Positions 15,215 to 22,950 of a stretch of DNA of 50,049 nucleotides are shown here, in pieces (position 1 is the first letter of the stretch; every line of letters starts with the position of its first letter). The notes under the pieces are model-generated. The model saw only the letters and a list, made by a program, of their open reading frames with translations, was not told the DNA's origin and made no database searches. The stretch is taken from the NCBI GenBank assembly GCA_000620185.1, contig JHVO01000019.1:1-50049 (forward strand). The letters are read 5' to 3'. Source of the stretch: Geodermatophilaceae bacterium URHB0062 (GTDB lineage: Bacteria; Actinomycetota; Actinomycetes; Mycobacteriales; Geodermatophilaceae). Position numbers and translations under genes: made by a program.

Positions 15215-16108
15215 GTGAGCGACCCTCTGACCCGCCGACTGGCGAAGCTGGCATCCATCGACGACGTAGATGCGTTGGTCGAGCTGGGTGGCGACCTTGA
15301 CGATGCCGGCCGCCCGGAGGACGCCGAGGGCTGCTTCCGGCGCGCAGCCGAGCTCGGTTCGGCGGTGGCCCTGTTCGCCCTCGGCAACACGTTGCAGCAG
15401 CTGGGTCGCCCCTCGGAGGCGGTGACGGCCTACCAGGCTGCGATCGCTGCCGGTGAGACCGATGCCTGGCGCAACCTCGGCCACGTCTTCGTGGAGCTCG
15501 GTGACCTGGCCGCAGGGATGGCCGCCTATCGGGCGGCCGCCGCGGCTGGGGACAGCGACGGCGCGCTCGCGCTAGCGTTCGAGCTGCGGGAGCAAGGTGA
15601 GCGGGAACTCGCCGAGGAGGCCGCGCAGGAGGCTGCGGCGGCGGGCAATCAGGAGGCAGTCGGGGTCCTCGCCTGCTGGCGCTGGTGCCGCACGTTGGAC
15701 CCGGCGCTCGAACCGGACCTTCGTGCCGGCGCCGACCACTTCCCCGCCGCGCGGTCGGACCTTGCCCATCTTCTGTCCATGACAGGACGAGTCGCCGAGG
15801 CACAGGAGGTGCTCGAGCGGGGCGCGAAGCTCGGCGAGAGTGACAGCCTGCTGCCGCTGGGCAACCTGTACGCAGATGTCCTCGGCGACACTGATGCCGC
15901 GGAAGCGGCCTTCCGGGCGGGCATTGCCGCCGGGGACATGCACTGCCACAACAACCTGGGACTCCTGTTGTGGTTCGACCGTGAGGACCTCGACGCCGCC
16001 GAGGCGGAGTTCCGGCGCGGCGCCGAGGCCGGCGATGCGTTGGCTGCCCGGCATCTGGGCGAGCTGCTCGACAAGGACACGGCCGAAGACGACGACGTCG
16101 AGGACTGA
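15215..16108 (+). CDS. TPR/Sel1-like repeat protein, transposon cargo
   Basis: The protein has 297 residues from GTG at 15215; the GGGGG just before it is very close, and another start up to GTG 15110, inside the terminal repeat, is possible. About seven helical repeats of the TPR/Sel1 kind are visible: EDAEGCFRRAAELGSAVALFALGNTL, SEAVTAYQAAIAAGETDAWRNLGHVF, AAGMAAYRAAAAAGDSDGALAL, and near the end AAEAAFRAGIAAGDMHCHNNLGLLLW. The tail is acidic (DTAEDDDVED). There is no signal peptide or catalytic domain. It lies between the inverted repeats and so moves with the transposase. Such repeats usually mediate protein contacts, but the partner is unknown. Confidence 0.75.
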   Translation: MSDPLTRRLAKLASIDDVDALVELGGDLDDAGRPEDAEGCFRRAAELGSAVALFALGNTLQQLGRPSEAVTAYQAAIAAGETDAWRNLGHVFVELGDLAAGMAAYRAAAAAGDSDGALALAFELREQGERELAEEAAQEAAAAGNQEAVGVLACWRWCRTLDPALEPDLRAGADHFPAARSDLAHLLSMTGRVAEAQEVLERGAKLGESDSLLPLGNLYADVLGDTDAAEAAFRAGIAAGDMHCHNNLGLLLWFDREDLDAAEAEFRRGAEAGDALAARHLGELLDKDTAEDDDVED

Positions 16109-16206
16109 AGGGCCGCCCGGGCAGGCGTGCCGAGTGCGGCCGGCCGAATCCGTGGGGTGCCCCAGCCGTAGTGGAGAAACTCAGCAGCGGTAGGTGTGGA
16201 CGACGT

Positions 16207-17853
16207 TCATGCGAGCCGGCCGAAACGAAGCGGCCTGGTCCGCCGGGGTGCGACCGGGTGGTGCCGCGGTTTCGGCACAGCGTTCCCGTTCTTGTCGAGG
16301 ACGGTCGCGGCGAGGGTGGCGAGCCGGGCTTGGCGCCCGGCCACAAGGTCGGCGCGGGTAGCAAGGACGCGCCAGCCGGGGGCGGTGGACTCGGCGCGGG
16401 TGGCCTGCGCGGTGGCGCAGATGGCCTCGGCGGCGGCTAGATCCGGCGCGCGGCCGGGGGCGGCGATGGCGGCGGCGTGCGCCTCGGCGATGCGGGGGTG
16501 ACGGCAGCCGGCCCGCCAGGCGTAGCCGGCGAGCTGGGTGGCGCGGGCGGGTTGGCCGAGTTCGCGCCAGAACCCGTGGACGCGCCACACCGCCTCGTCG
16601 GCGAGGGCTTGGTGGCCGTTGCTGGTCCACCGCTGGTAGACGCCGGTGCCGGCCCCGCTGCTGTTGGTGCGCAGGAATCCCAGCGCGGTCTTGTCGGTCA
16701 GGTCGCTGAGCGCGGCGCGGGCCAGGTGCCAGCGCCACAGGTCCAGCGGGCACGGTTCGTCGCGTCGGCAGGCCGGGCAGGCGTCGCGGGAGGAGCAGCG
16801 GCCCAGGGCGTCCAGCCGGGCACCCCAGGCGGTGTCGAAGTGCATCGGCGCGGCGGTCTTGTAGCTGCGCTTGACCGGCGGCAGCGCCGCCAGCAGAGGC
16901 AGCATCGCGCCGACCAGGGTGGCCGCGGCGGCGATGTCCCCGGCGGCGGTCACGTCGTCGAGCACGCCGGTGAGCACGTCGAGCAGCTCGTTCGCCGGCC
17001 GGTCGGCGGCGACCACCCGGCCATCGAGGTAGCCGCAGCGCAGGTGCGCGCACTCCAATACGGCCGCCCGCCAGGCGGTGAGTCCGCGCTGCCCGGCGCG
17101 CCGGCCGAGCAGCTGGGCGTGCCCGGCGATGTGCCGGTCCGGCAGCGCCGGGGCGGGGGCGGCTCCCCGGCGGCGACCGGGGCCGGTCTCCTTGACCGTG
17201 GCGGTGGTCGGCGCGCCCACCTCGGCCAGCAGCGCGGGCAGGTCCTCGTGGCCGGCGTCGGCGGCTCGGGCCAGCAGCGCCAGCGTGGCGCGGGCGGTGG
17301 CGAGCGCGTCCTGCACAGCGTCGTGCGGGGCGGGGTTGGCCGGCTCGCCGAGTGCAACCAGCAGCTTGTCGAGGGACCGACCGTCCGGCCGCACTTCGAG
17401 GTGCGCGGGCAGCCGGCCGATGGTGTCCAGCACCGGCAGCTCGGGCAGCGCGCGGCCGACGGCGGCCAACTCGCGGCGCAGCACCCCCACGTCGAAGCCG
17501 GCCTGGTGGGCGACGAACACCACGGTCTCGCCGTCGCGCGGTTGCAGGTGGGCCAGCAGGGTGTCGGCGACGCTCCCGAAGCTCGGGGCGTCGGCGAGCA
17601 CGTCGCCGGAAAGGCCGTGCACCTCGGCGGTCTTGTCATCGACGGGGAACCCGGCATTGACCAGCGTGGACCAGGTGCCGGTGATGCGCGCGTCGCGGCA
17701 GGTGACCACGCCGAGGCTGACCAACCGGTGCGGCTGGTCGGGCGGCTGGATGGTCTCGGTGTCGATGACCACCAGGCGCAGCCCGGCCCACAGCGGGGCG
17801 GCGGCCACGCTGCGCCGCACGCCGGTGCCGGTGACCAGCGGGTCCCGGCTCAC
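16207..17853 (-). CDS. DnaQ-like DEDDh 3'-5' exonuclease with Cys4 motif, coupled to transposase
   Basis: The protein has 548 residues from GTG at 17853, overlapping the transposase stop as GTGA. The N-terminal third is a DEDDh exonuclease with all five residues: Asp31 and Glu33 (VVIDTET), Asp121 (AGFDVGVL), His177 and Asp182 (HDAVQDALATA). The rest is unlike polymerase proofreading subunits. Residues 353-368 form Cys-x5-Cys-x2-Cys-x5-Cys, a likely zinc or Fe-S site, embedded in helical, TPR-like sequence to the basic C-terminus (RHHPVAPRRTRPLRFGRLA). It may process transposon ends, gaps or target DNA, or protect the element from competitors. These roles are inferred from position only. Confidence 0.85.
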   Translation of the reverse strand: MSRDPLVTGTGVRRSVAAAPLWAGLRLVVIDTETIQPPDQPHRLVSLGVVTCRDARITGTWSTLVNAGFPVDDKTAEVHGLSGDVLADAPSFGSVADTLLAHLQPRDGETVVFVAHQAGFDVGVLRRELAAVGRALPELPVLDTIGRLPAHLEVRPDGRSLDKLLVALGEPANPAPHDAVQDALATARATLALLARAADAGHEDLPALLAEVGAPTTATVKETGPGRRRGAAPAPALPDRHIAGHAQLLGRRAGQRGLTAWRAAVLECAHLRCGYLDGRVVAADRPANELLDVLTGVLDDVTAAGDIAAAATLVGAMLPLLAALPPVKRSYKTAAPMHFDTAWGARLDALGRCSSRDACPACRRDEPCPLDLWRWHLARAALSDLTDKTALGFLRTNSSGAGTGVYQRWTSNGHQALADEAVWRVHGFWRELGQPARATQLAGYAWRAGCRHPRIAEAHAAAIAAPGRAPDLAAAEAICATAQATRAESTAPGWRVLATRADLVAGRQARLATLAATVLDKNGNAVPKPRHHPVAPRRTRPLRFGRLA

Positions 17854-19583
17854 GACAGGCCTCGCTCGGCGGCCAGCGTGGTCAGCAGCGTCGGGTCACG
17901 CAGCGAGGAGTAGCGGCCCGAGCGGGGCTTGGGGTCGGCGACCGAGCGCAGCGGCACCGTCCAGCCACCGGCCTGGTCGCTGTCCTCGCGCAGCAGGTCC
18001 GCCACCGCGGCCAGGTCATCGAACGCGCCGTGGGCACGGGCGACGGCCAGATCCATCAGCGAGTTGGTCCGCTCGATGTTGCCGAACCCGGAGGCACGCA
18101 ACGACAGCATCGGCTTGACCCGGGTGCGGATGAGCCGCTCGAGCGCGCCGGTCGCAATCGGCACGTAGGGATGCCGCGCGAGGCTGGGCAGCGCGGCGGC
18201 CATCGGCCCCTGATACTCGTCCCGGCGCTTGACGATGGCGTCCACCGGCAGACGCCGCGCACGTGCGATGTCCTCGAACTCCTTCCACCACGCCTTCCAC
18301 GCCGCCTCGTCGGCCAACGCCTCCCCGCCGCGGGCGAGCAGCCGCAGGTGCGCGGCGATGTCCGCGGGCAGCTCCTTTCCGGACGGCGTGGCGACCAGCG
18401 CACCGGGGGTGTCGGCCAGCGCCTCCTTCACCGCCTCGGTCAGGTGCCAGACGCTGGGCACGAACACCGTGTCGGCGCTCGCGTAGTGCGCCCGTACGGC
18501 GGCTTGCAGCCCACGGCCGGCGTCGGCGACCACGTAGTCGGGGGCGTAGCCGAGCTCGTCGAACAGCAGCCGCCAGGCAGGGGTGTTCGACTTGGCCATC
18601 GCACGCACCAGCCGCAGGTGCGCCACCGGCTCCCGGGTCGGCGGGTGGGTGAACGGGCCGGGGTCCGGGTCGCGCGGCGCGGGGTCGCGCCAGGTCACCT
18701 CGGCGGCGACCAGCAGGTAGAAGCCGGCGTCCCGGCGGGACTTGCCGGTGGTCTTGTCCCGGGCGTAGACGGGCACGTCGTCCAGCAGCAGCACCTGCGG
18801 CCGCTGCACCTCTGCGCCGGACGCGACCAGTGCGTCGTTGCTCGCCCGCTGGGTCAGCGCCTCCGCGCGCAGCCGTTCCTCGACCGGCGCCCACGCCACC
18901 GGCCCGAACGCCTCCACCCAGTCCGCGGCGATGTGCCACACGTCGGGACTGGCGGTGCTGCGGGGCAGCGGGTCCCGCTTCGGCGCGTCCAGTTTCGGCG
19001 GCGTGCTGTGCCGGCCGCGCGCCCGCCCCTCGGCGGTCCGCAGCGCCCACCGGGACACGTCGGCGTAGCTGGCCCCCATCGACAGCTGGTCCAGGCCGCG
19101 GGCGACAACTCGGGCGGTCCAGGCGTGCTGGCGGGCCACCGCGGTGTCCCCGTGATGGACGCCGCGCAGCTGGTCGCACTCCGCGCAGGTGCGCCCGTCG
19201 TCGTGCACGTGGTCACGGGGCAGCGGCGGCGTGAAGGTGTGCCACATCGGCTTGCCGTCGGATTTCGTGCCGTAGACGCAGCGGTAGCGCTGCCGCGGCC
19301 TGGCCGTCCGCTGCCCGTAGGTTCCGAACCTGGCGACGCGGCCCTGCTCGTGATCCGGGCACTCCGGAGGAGCGGACCAGACCGGCCGCATCCGGCCGTC
19401 GGCCTTCACGAGCATCGCGAAGATGTGCGGGTCCCGGCCGACCGGGCGACAGCGGAAACGCCGCTGCAAACCCGCGCCCGTTCGCCGGGTCCCGAAGGCG
19501 GCTACCCGTGACCCTGCGTGCAGCGGGTCGGGGCACGGAACCGGACGCAGGCGTGCAGGACGACCACGCCCCCGTGCCGCCAA
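17850..19583 (-). CDS. ISL3-like DDE transposase with tandem zinc ribbons
   Basis: The protein has 577 residues. A TTG start at 19583 is supported by AGGGGAGG 4 bases upstream. Two related zinc-ribbon-like units open the protein: Cys17...His22...Cys45 and Cys75...His78...Cys102, each with an F-G-T segment and a closing R-(F/Y)-R-C. A CxxC...HH follows at 133-144. Likely catalytic residues are Asp268 or 269 (VLLLDDVPV), Asp354 (VVADAGRGL) and Glu482 (ATGALERL), the last in a context like the ISL3 NGPVEG...GFRN region. It is longer than usual ISL3 transposases (about 400-450). It should bind the 37-bp ends and mobilise the element. Confidence 0.8.
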   Translation of the reverse strand: MAARGRGRPARLRPVPCPDPLHAGSRVAAFGTRRTGAGLQRRFRCRPVGRDPHIFAMLVKADGRMRPVWSAPPECPDHEQGRVARFGTYGQRTARPRQRYRCVYGTKSDGKPMWHTFTPPLPRDHVHDDGRTCAECDQLRGVHHGDTAVARQHAWTARVVARGLDQLSMGASYADVSRWALRTAEGRARGRHSTPPKLDAPKRDPLPRSTASPDVWHIAADWVEAFGPVAWAPVEERLRAEALTQRASNDALVASGAEVQRPQVLLLDDVPVYARDKTTGKSRRDAGFYLLVAAEVTWRDPAPRDPDPGPFTHPPTREPVAHLRLVRAMAKSNTPAWRLLFDELGYAPDYVVADAGRGLQAAVRAHYASADTVFVPSVWHLTEAVKEALADTPGALVATPSGKELPADIAAHLRLLARGGEALADEAAWKAWWKEFEDIARARRLPVDAIVKRRDEYQGPMAAALPSLARHPYVPIATGALERLIRTRVKPMLSLRASGFGNIERTNSLMDLAVARAHGAFDDLAAVADLLREDSDQAGGWTVPLRSVADPKPRSGRYSSLRDPTLLTTLAAERGLS

Positions 19584-19639
19584 GTCGCCTCCCCTGTCCG
19601 TTGCGCCGCATCAACATCATCGGCAACGCCTCGGACAAC

Positions 19640-19677
19640 ATTTAGCAACCTGCGATCAACACCCCCTGCCGAGGTCA
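19640..19677 (-). repeat. Right terminal inverted repeat of the transposon
   Basis: 38 bp, the inverted copy of the left end with one extra base. It ends 57 bp before the transposase start, so it probably also carries that gene's promoter. Confidence 0.88.
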
Positions 19678-19685
19678 GGTTCTTC
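19678..19685. repeat. Target-site duplication, right copy (GGTTCTTC)
   Basis: Matches 15087-15094 exactly. It is followed by TGAGTCGGG, the original stop and downstream sequence of sdhC before insertion. Confidence 0.85.
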
Positions 19686-19797
19686 TGAGTCGGGCAGCAC
19701 GCTGCCGGAGAGGGATCGAAGCAGTGTGCGGCGGTGGCGGGTTCTGGCCGCAGAAGGCGCCACGAACGCATATCACCGGACCGCCCCTGCCGCGCTG

Positions 19798-19818
19798 CCG
19801 ACCTCAGGTTCTGCTGAG
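19798..19818 (+). repeat. Second copy of the sdhC 3' end
   Basis: This 21-base segment (CCGACCTCAGGTTCTGCTGAG) equals the uninterrupted sdhC end plus stop at 20 of 21 positions (T to G). It lies 113 bp beyond the original stop codon and encodes nothing itself, so it looks like a duplicated junction. Confidence 0.65.
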
Positions 19819-19921
19819 CACGGCTGATGAGGCTGATCGCATCGGGCCAACCGTCCGTCGCAGACTCGCCCAGAAGGCGGCCTTAGGGACATCTCCCGAA
19901 CCGCCACGAGCAACGGCGAAG

Positions 19922-19976
19922 CAGAGTGCGCCGGGTACCAGTTTTCGGCCCTCGAACTGGTACCCGGCGCAGTCTG
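19922..19976. repeat. 55-bp near-perfect palindrome
   Basis: Arms of 22 bp with one mismatch enclose an 11-base loop (TTCGGCCCTCG); the inner 17 bp (TGCGCCGGGTACCAGTT) are perfect. It is far stronger than other hairpins here and not beside a gene end: the nearest gene downstream starts about 100 bp away. It could be a REP/MITE-like element or a terminator left from a lost gene. Confidence 0.8.
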
Positions 19977-20078
19977 TTCGGCTGCTGAGGACCTCGGGCG
20001 GCGTTGGTGGGGAAGAGCCAGAGGTGGACAACACATCACGGCAGCGTGAGGCTCGATGAGTCGTGGAGAGGAGCGGCC

Positions 20079-20522
20079 GTGAAGCACAACAGGTCCATCC
20101 CTCCCTCGACAGTCATACCCGTGCTGCCCTATCCGGACGTGCGCGAAGCCGTCAGATGGCTCTCCGCCACGTTTGGTTTTGCTGAGCGCACTCGTATCGG
20201 TGACAGCCACCGAGCACAGATGAGCGTCGGTGCGGCCGGCGCGATGATCGTTGCTGACACCCGAGGGGAGCAACGCGCTCCGGCGGAAGGCATGGTGACC
20301 CACGTCATCAAGGTCAGGGTCGAGGACGTGGACGCTGTCTTTGACCGAGCCCGCTCCCACGGTGCACGTGTGCTGCAGAGCCCAACGGAGTACGAGTACG
20401 GCGAGCGGGAGTGCACCATCGAGGACCTAGCCGGGCACCGATGGCAGTTCACCGAGACAGTCCGGGACGTCGCTCCGGAAGACTACGGATGTCGGACCGT
20501 GAGCCCCTGGCCGGCCGAATGA
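20079..20522 (+). CDS. VOC (glyoxalase/bleomycin-resistance-like) protein
   Basis: The protein has 147 residues. GTG at 20079 has GGAGAGGAG ending 6 bases upstream, better than the longer frame from 20004. The sequence has the paired beta-alpha-beta pattern: VIPVLPYPDVREAVRWLSATFGFAERTR, then VTHVIKVRVEDVDAVFDRARSHGARVLQSPTEYEYGERECTIEDLAGHRWQFTE. The final Glu-Asp-x-x-Gly-His-x-W block is typical of the PhnB/YdeM-like subgroup. Metal ligands are partly changed, so catalysis is uncertain. It stands alone between the transposon scar and the catabolic operon, and might be acquired. Confidence 0.85.
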   Translation: MKHNRSIPPSTVIPVLPYPDVREAVRWLSATFGFAERTRIGDSHRAQMSVGAAGAMIVADTRGEQRAPAEGMVTHVIKVRVEDVDAVFDRARSHGARVLQSPTEYEYGERECTIEDLAGHRWQFTETVRDVAPEDYGCRTVSPWPAE

Positions 20523-21024
20523 GCCATCGGGCTTGCCATGCCAGCCTCGTCCAGCTGTGAATGGGCCGCCCAAGGACACCAAGCGCCCCGCTCGACCGGG
20601 CGGGCTGCATCTGTCGAATCAAGGTGCGACTGTGCCCGATCTAGGGACTTCCGCCTGATGCCGGCGTAGTGAGTATCTCAGGCGGTCGCCGGAGATGCTC
20701 GCGTTGTAGCCGACGATGCGCCTCCGCGACGGTGGCGTCGCGGCGGCGACGTCCTGGGCCTGTGTGGTCACCGCGGGCCTCCCCGTCCGCTGGCCTTAAC
20801 GCCGGAGCCGGCTGCGTCACGACCTCATCGCCAACAACGCCCGACTGCTCAAGCCGGCACCCGGGCCAGCCGCTCCGCTGTCACCGTGCCCACTGGCGCC
20901 GCACTCGCAGCCGTGCCGCTTCGGCCCACCTCCCAGCCGTTCGCCAGAACCGCCGGTAGACCCGATGCCGTCCCGCGGCAAACACTGCCGAGTCAGCAGG
21001 ATTTCTCACCCTCATCAGCGGTAC
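20523..21024. other. 502-bp stretch without a supported gene
   Basis: Short frames exist on both strands but none has a ribosome site or recognisable domain. The composition is more mixed than the coding regions. It may be decayed sequence linked to the insertions upstream. No repeat or RNA element was recognised. Confidence 0.5.
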
Positions 21025-21855
21025 TCAGGTTGTCCTGACGACCCCGGCCGAGGGCACGCCGGGGATGAGCGGGCGCCCGTGCCCGAAGCCGCCGAGCGTC
21101 GTGCAGGCACGGCTGCCCGCCTCGACCGCGGCCCGCAGCAGGACGTCGGTCGGCTCGCCGGCCAGAAGACCGTGCAGGGCCCGCCCGATGAATGCATCAC
21201 CGGCGCCGAGGCTGTCCACGACGTCGACCGGCCGGGCCTTGCAGTGCCACACCCGGCCGTCGTAGGCGAGGGCTCCCCGCGCGCCACGCGTGACGAAGAC
21301 ACGTGCCGGTCCACGGGCAGCGGCCCACCGGGCGAGGTCCTCGCACTCGGAGCGGGTGAGCCCGGACCCCGAGAACGTAGCCGCCCAGCTGTGCGGCAGC
21401 AGGTCCTCGGCATACGCACCCGTCCGCTGGTCGAAGTCGAACGACAGCCGCGTCCGGGATGCGAGCGCGGGCAGCCACGACTCCAGTCCGCTGCAGTAGC
21501 TGGAGTGCGCGAGATCGAAGCCTGCGACGAACTCGAGGTCGGCCGGGGTGGGCTCGAACAGCGACACGCCCTTGTCGTTGGGACCGAACACGCGGTCGCC
21601 GTCGAGGTGCCGCACCACCGCGTGCGCGGTGGGGCCGGGCCGGGTGCGCAGCCGGGTCACGTCCACCCCTTCCGCGCGGAGCGCGGCGGTCACGACCTCG
21701 CCGCGCTCGTCGTCGCCGACGACGCCCACGTACGCCGCCGTCGACCCGGACCGGGCGGTGGACACCGCCACATTGACGCTGTTGCCCCCGGGGAACATCA
21801 GCCCCCGGTCGACGTAGCAGTCGAGGACGTTGTCGCCGATGGCGACCAACGGCAT
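21025..21855 (-). CDS. PfkB-family sugar kinase, FrlD-like
   Basis: The protein has 276 residues; ATG at 21855 overlaps the deglycase stop as ATGA. It is a ribokinase-type fold: substrate region FPGGNSVNVAVSTARSG with YVGVVGDDERG, and the catalytic anion-hole motif VVDSLGAGDAF with Asp220. FrlD phosphorylates fructoselysine at C6 to feed FrlB. The pairing with an FrlB/FraB-like deglycase in the next upstream gene makes the same step likely here, on a fructosyl-amino acid or related Amadori compound. It is the last gene of the operon. Exact substrate is not visible in the sequence. Confidence 0.88.
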   Translation of the reverse strand: MPLVAIGDNVLDCYVDRGLMFPGGNSVNVAVSTARSGSTAAYVGVVGDDERGEVVTAALRAEGVDVTRLRTRPGPTAHAVVRHLDGDRVFGPNDKGVSLFEPTPADLEFVAGFDLAHSSYCSGLESWLPALASRTRLSFDFDQRTGAYAEDLLPHSWAATFSGSGLTRSECEDLARWAAARGPARVFVTRGARGALAYDGRVWHCKARPVDVVDSLGAGDAFIGRALHGLLAGEPTDVLLRAAVEAGSRACTTLGGFGHGRPLIPGVPSAGVVRTT

Positions 21856-22877
21856 CAGTACTCGACCTTCCACATGTAGCGGCGCTCCCGGAGCGAGTGG
21901 CCGGTCCACGACTCGAAGTGCTCGGCAAGACGTCCGAGCAGCGCGCTCGCCACGACGAGCGTCCCGATGAAGGAACGCATCTCCGGCGTGACGCCGTCGA
22001 GCGGGAGTCGTGCGGCGTCGATGCAGTGCGTCCTGCCGGTGTAGCGGTCGAGGAACCGGAGGACCCGCTCGCCCATGGGCCGCGTGCCGTCCTCCCCCAT
22101 GAGCACGATCACGGGCAGGTCGGGGGTGACCACCTCGAAGGAGCCGTGCAGGAACTCCCCCGAGCCGACCGGCACGGCGTGCTTCCACTGCATCTCCTGC
22201 AGGTAGCAGACGGCGAGGGTCTGGGCCGCCGACTCCAGGGGACCGGAGCCGAGCACGTACACGACCGGCTCGTCGTGGAGCGCCGCGGCGATGGCGTCGA
22301 GGTCGTCGTCGGTCTGCTCGACGGCCGAGAAGAAGGCCTTGGGAGCGGCGTCGAGGGCGGCCATCGCGTCGTCGTAGTCGGGTGCGGCACCGGTGGCCCG
22401 CAGCAGCGACCAGCCGAGCTGGGCGAGCACGACCTGCTTGGCCTCGATGCCCTGGTGCAGCAGGACGTGGTCGCACTCGGCGGCGACGATGCTCGCCGGG
22501 TCCTGGGTGACGCCGACGACCGTGGCGCCGGCCGCCCGCGCCGCCGCGGCCGCCCGCGCCGTCTCGGCCGTCTCGCCGCGGGTGCTGCTGACGACGACGA
22601 GCGAGCCGTTGCCGAGCGACGCCGGACGCCGCAGGAGCAGCTCGTCGGAGTTGAACGTGAAGACGGGCACCGGCGCGCGGTCGAGGACCATGCGCAGCGG
22701 GCCGAAGGAGAACAGCGATCCGCCGCAGCCGACGAGGAACACGTTGGTCAGCCCGGCCACGACGAGCGACCCGACGAGTGCGTCGACGTCGCGGGCACCG
22801 TCGACGGCGGTCTGGATGCGGGTGACGTAGTCGTCGGGCAGGGCGGCGAGGGGCTTGGCTGGGGACGCAGAGGGCAT
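21855..22877 (-). CDS. SIS-domain deglycase, FrlB/FraB-like
   Basis: The protein has 340 residues from ATG 22877. Two SIS (sugar isomerase) domains are visible: NVFLVGCGGSLFSFGP...VVVSSTRGETAETA, and VVYVLGSGPLESAAQTLAVCYLQEMQW. Glu228 (QEMQW) and His244 (EFLHGSFE) are 16 residues apart, the spacing of the catalytic Glu/His pair known for FraB/FrlB deglycases, which split 6-phosphofructosyl-amino acids into glucose-6-phosphate and amino acid. It lacks the glutaminase domain of GlmS. The C-terminus RRYMWKVEY is also FrlB-like. The neighbouring kinase and amino-acid-type transporter support this role. Confidence 0.85.
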   Translation of the reverse strand: MPSASPAKPLAALPDDYVTRIQTAVDGARDVDALVGSLVVAGLTNVFLVGCGGSLFSFGPLRMVLDRAPVPVFTFNSDELLLRRPASLGNGSLVVVSSTRGETAETARAAAAARAAGATVVGVTQDPASIVAAECDHVLLHQGIEAKQVVLAQLGWSLLRATGAAPDYDDAMAALDAAPKAFFSAVEQTDDDLDAIAAALHDEPVVYVLGSGPLESAAQTLAVCYLQEMQWKHAVPVGSGEFLHGSFEVVTPDLPVIVLMGEDGTRPMGERVLRFLDRYTGRTHCIDAARLPLDGVTPEMRSFIGTLVVASALLGRLAEHFESWTGHSLRERRYMWKVEY

Positions 22878-22950
22878 GCCGGAGGAACCTTTCGGAGGAA
22901 GGTGGAGGTGAGGGGCGGCGCGCGGGCCGCCTGGGCGCCTGCGGCCGAGG

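Larger units (their letters stand above)
15095..19677. mobile_element. ISL3-like transposon carrying DEDDh exonuclease and TPR cargo
   Basis: The 4,583-bp element is bounded by nearly identical inverted repeats of about 37 bp (starting TGACCTCGGCAGGGGG at each end) and flanked by the 8-bp duplication GGTTCTTC. It holds three genes: a TPR protein on the plus strand, and a transposase plus an overlapping exonuclease on the minus strand, converging at about 16.15 kb. An 8-bp duplication and the C-terminal T-G-A-L-E...SGFGN signature fit the ISL3 family. At 4.6 kb it is well above a plain ISL3 element (about 1.3-1.6 kb). Both ends and all frames look intact, so insertion may be recent. Confidence 0.85.
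19686..20078. other. Gene-free stretch downstream of the transposon
   Basis: No convincing gene. It holds the original region behind sdhC, with a small hairpin (GGCAGC/GCTGCC near 19691-19704), a second copy of the sdhC 3' end at 19798-19818 and a very strong palindrome at 19922-19976. It ends with the ribosome site of the VOC gene. Confidence 0.6.

Noticed and set aside
19213-19641. 142-codon minus-strand frame starting inside the right terminal repeat
   Set aside because: It is out of frame with the transposase, whose TTG start has an excellent ribosome site; the sequence is a shadow.
20669-20959. 96-codon frame in the gene-poor stretch
   Set aside because: No ribosome site, Arg/Ser-rich composition and no domain.
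21021-21036. Another copy of the sdhC-end motif (CAGGTTGTCCTGA)
   Set aside because: It contains the stop of the PfkB kinase gene and matches less well (two changes in 13). It may be chance and was not counted as a junction.
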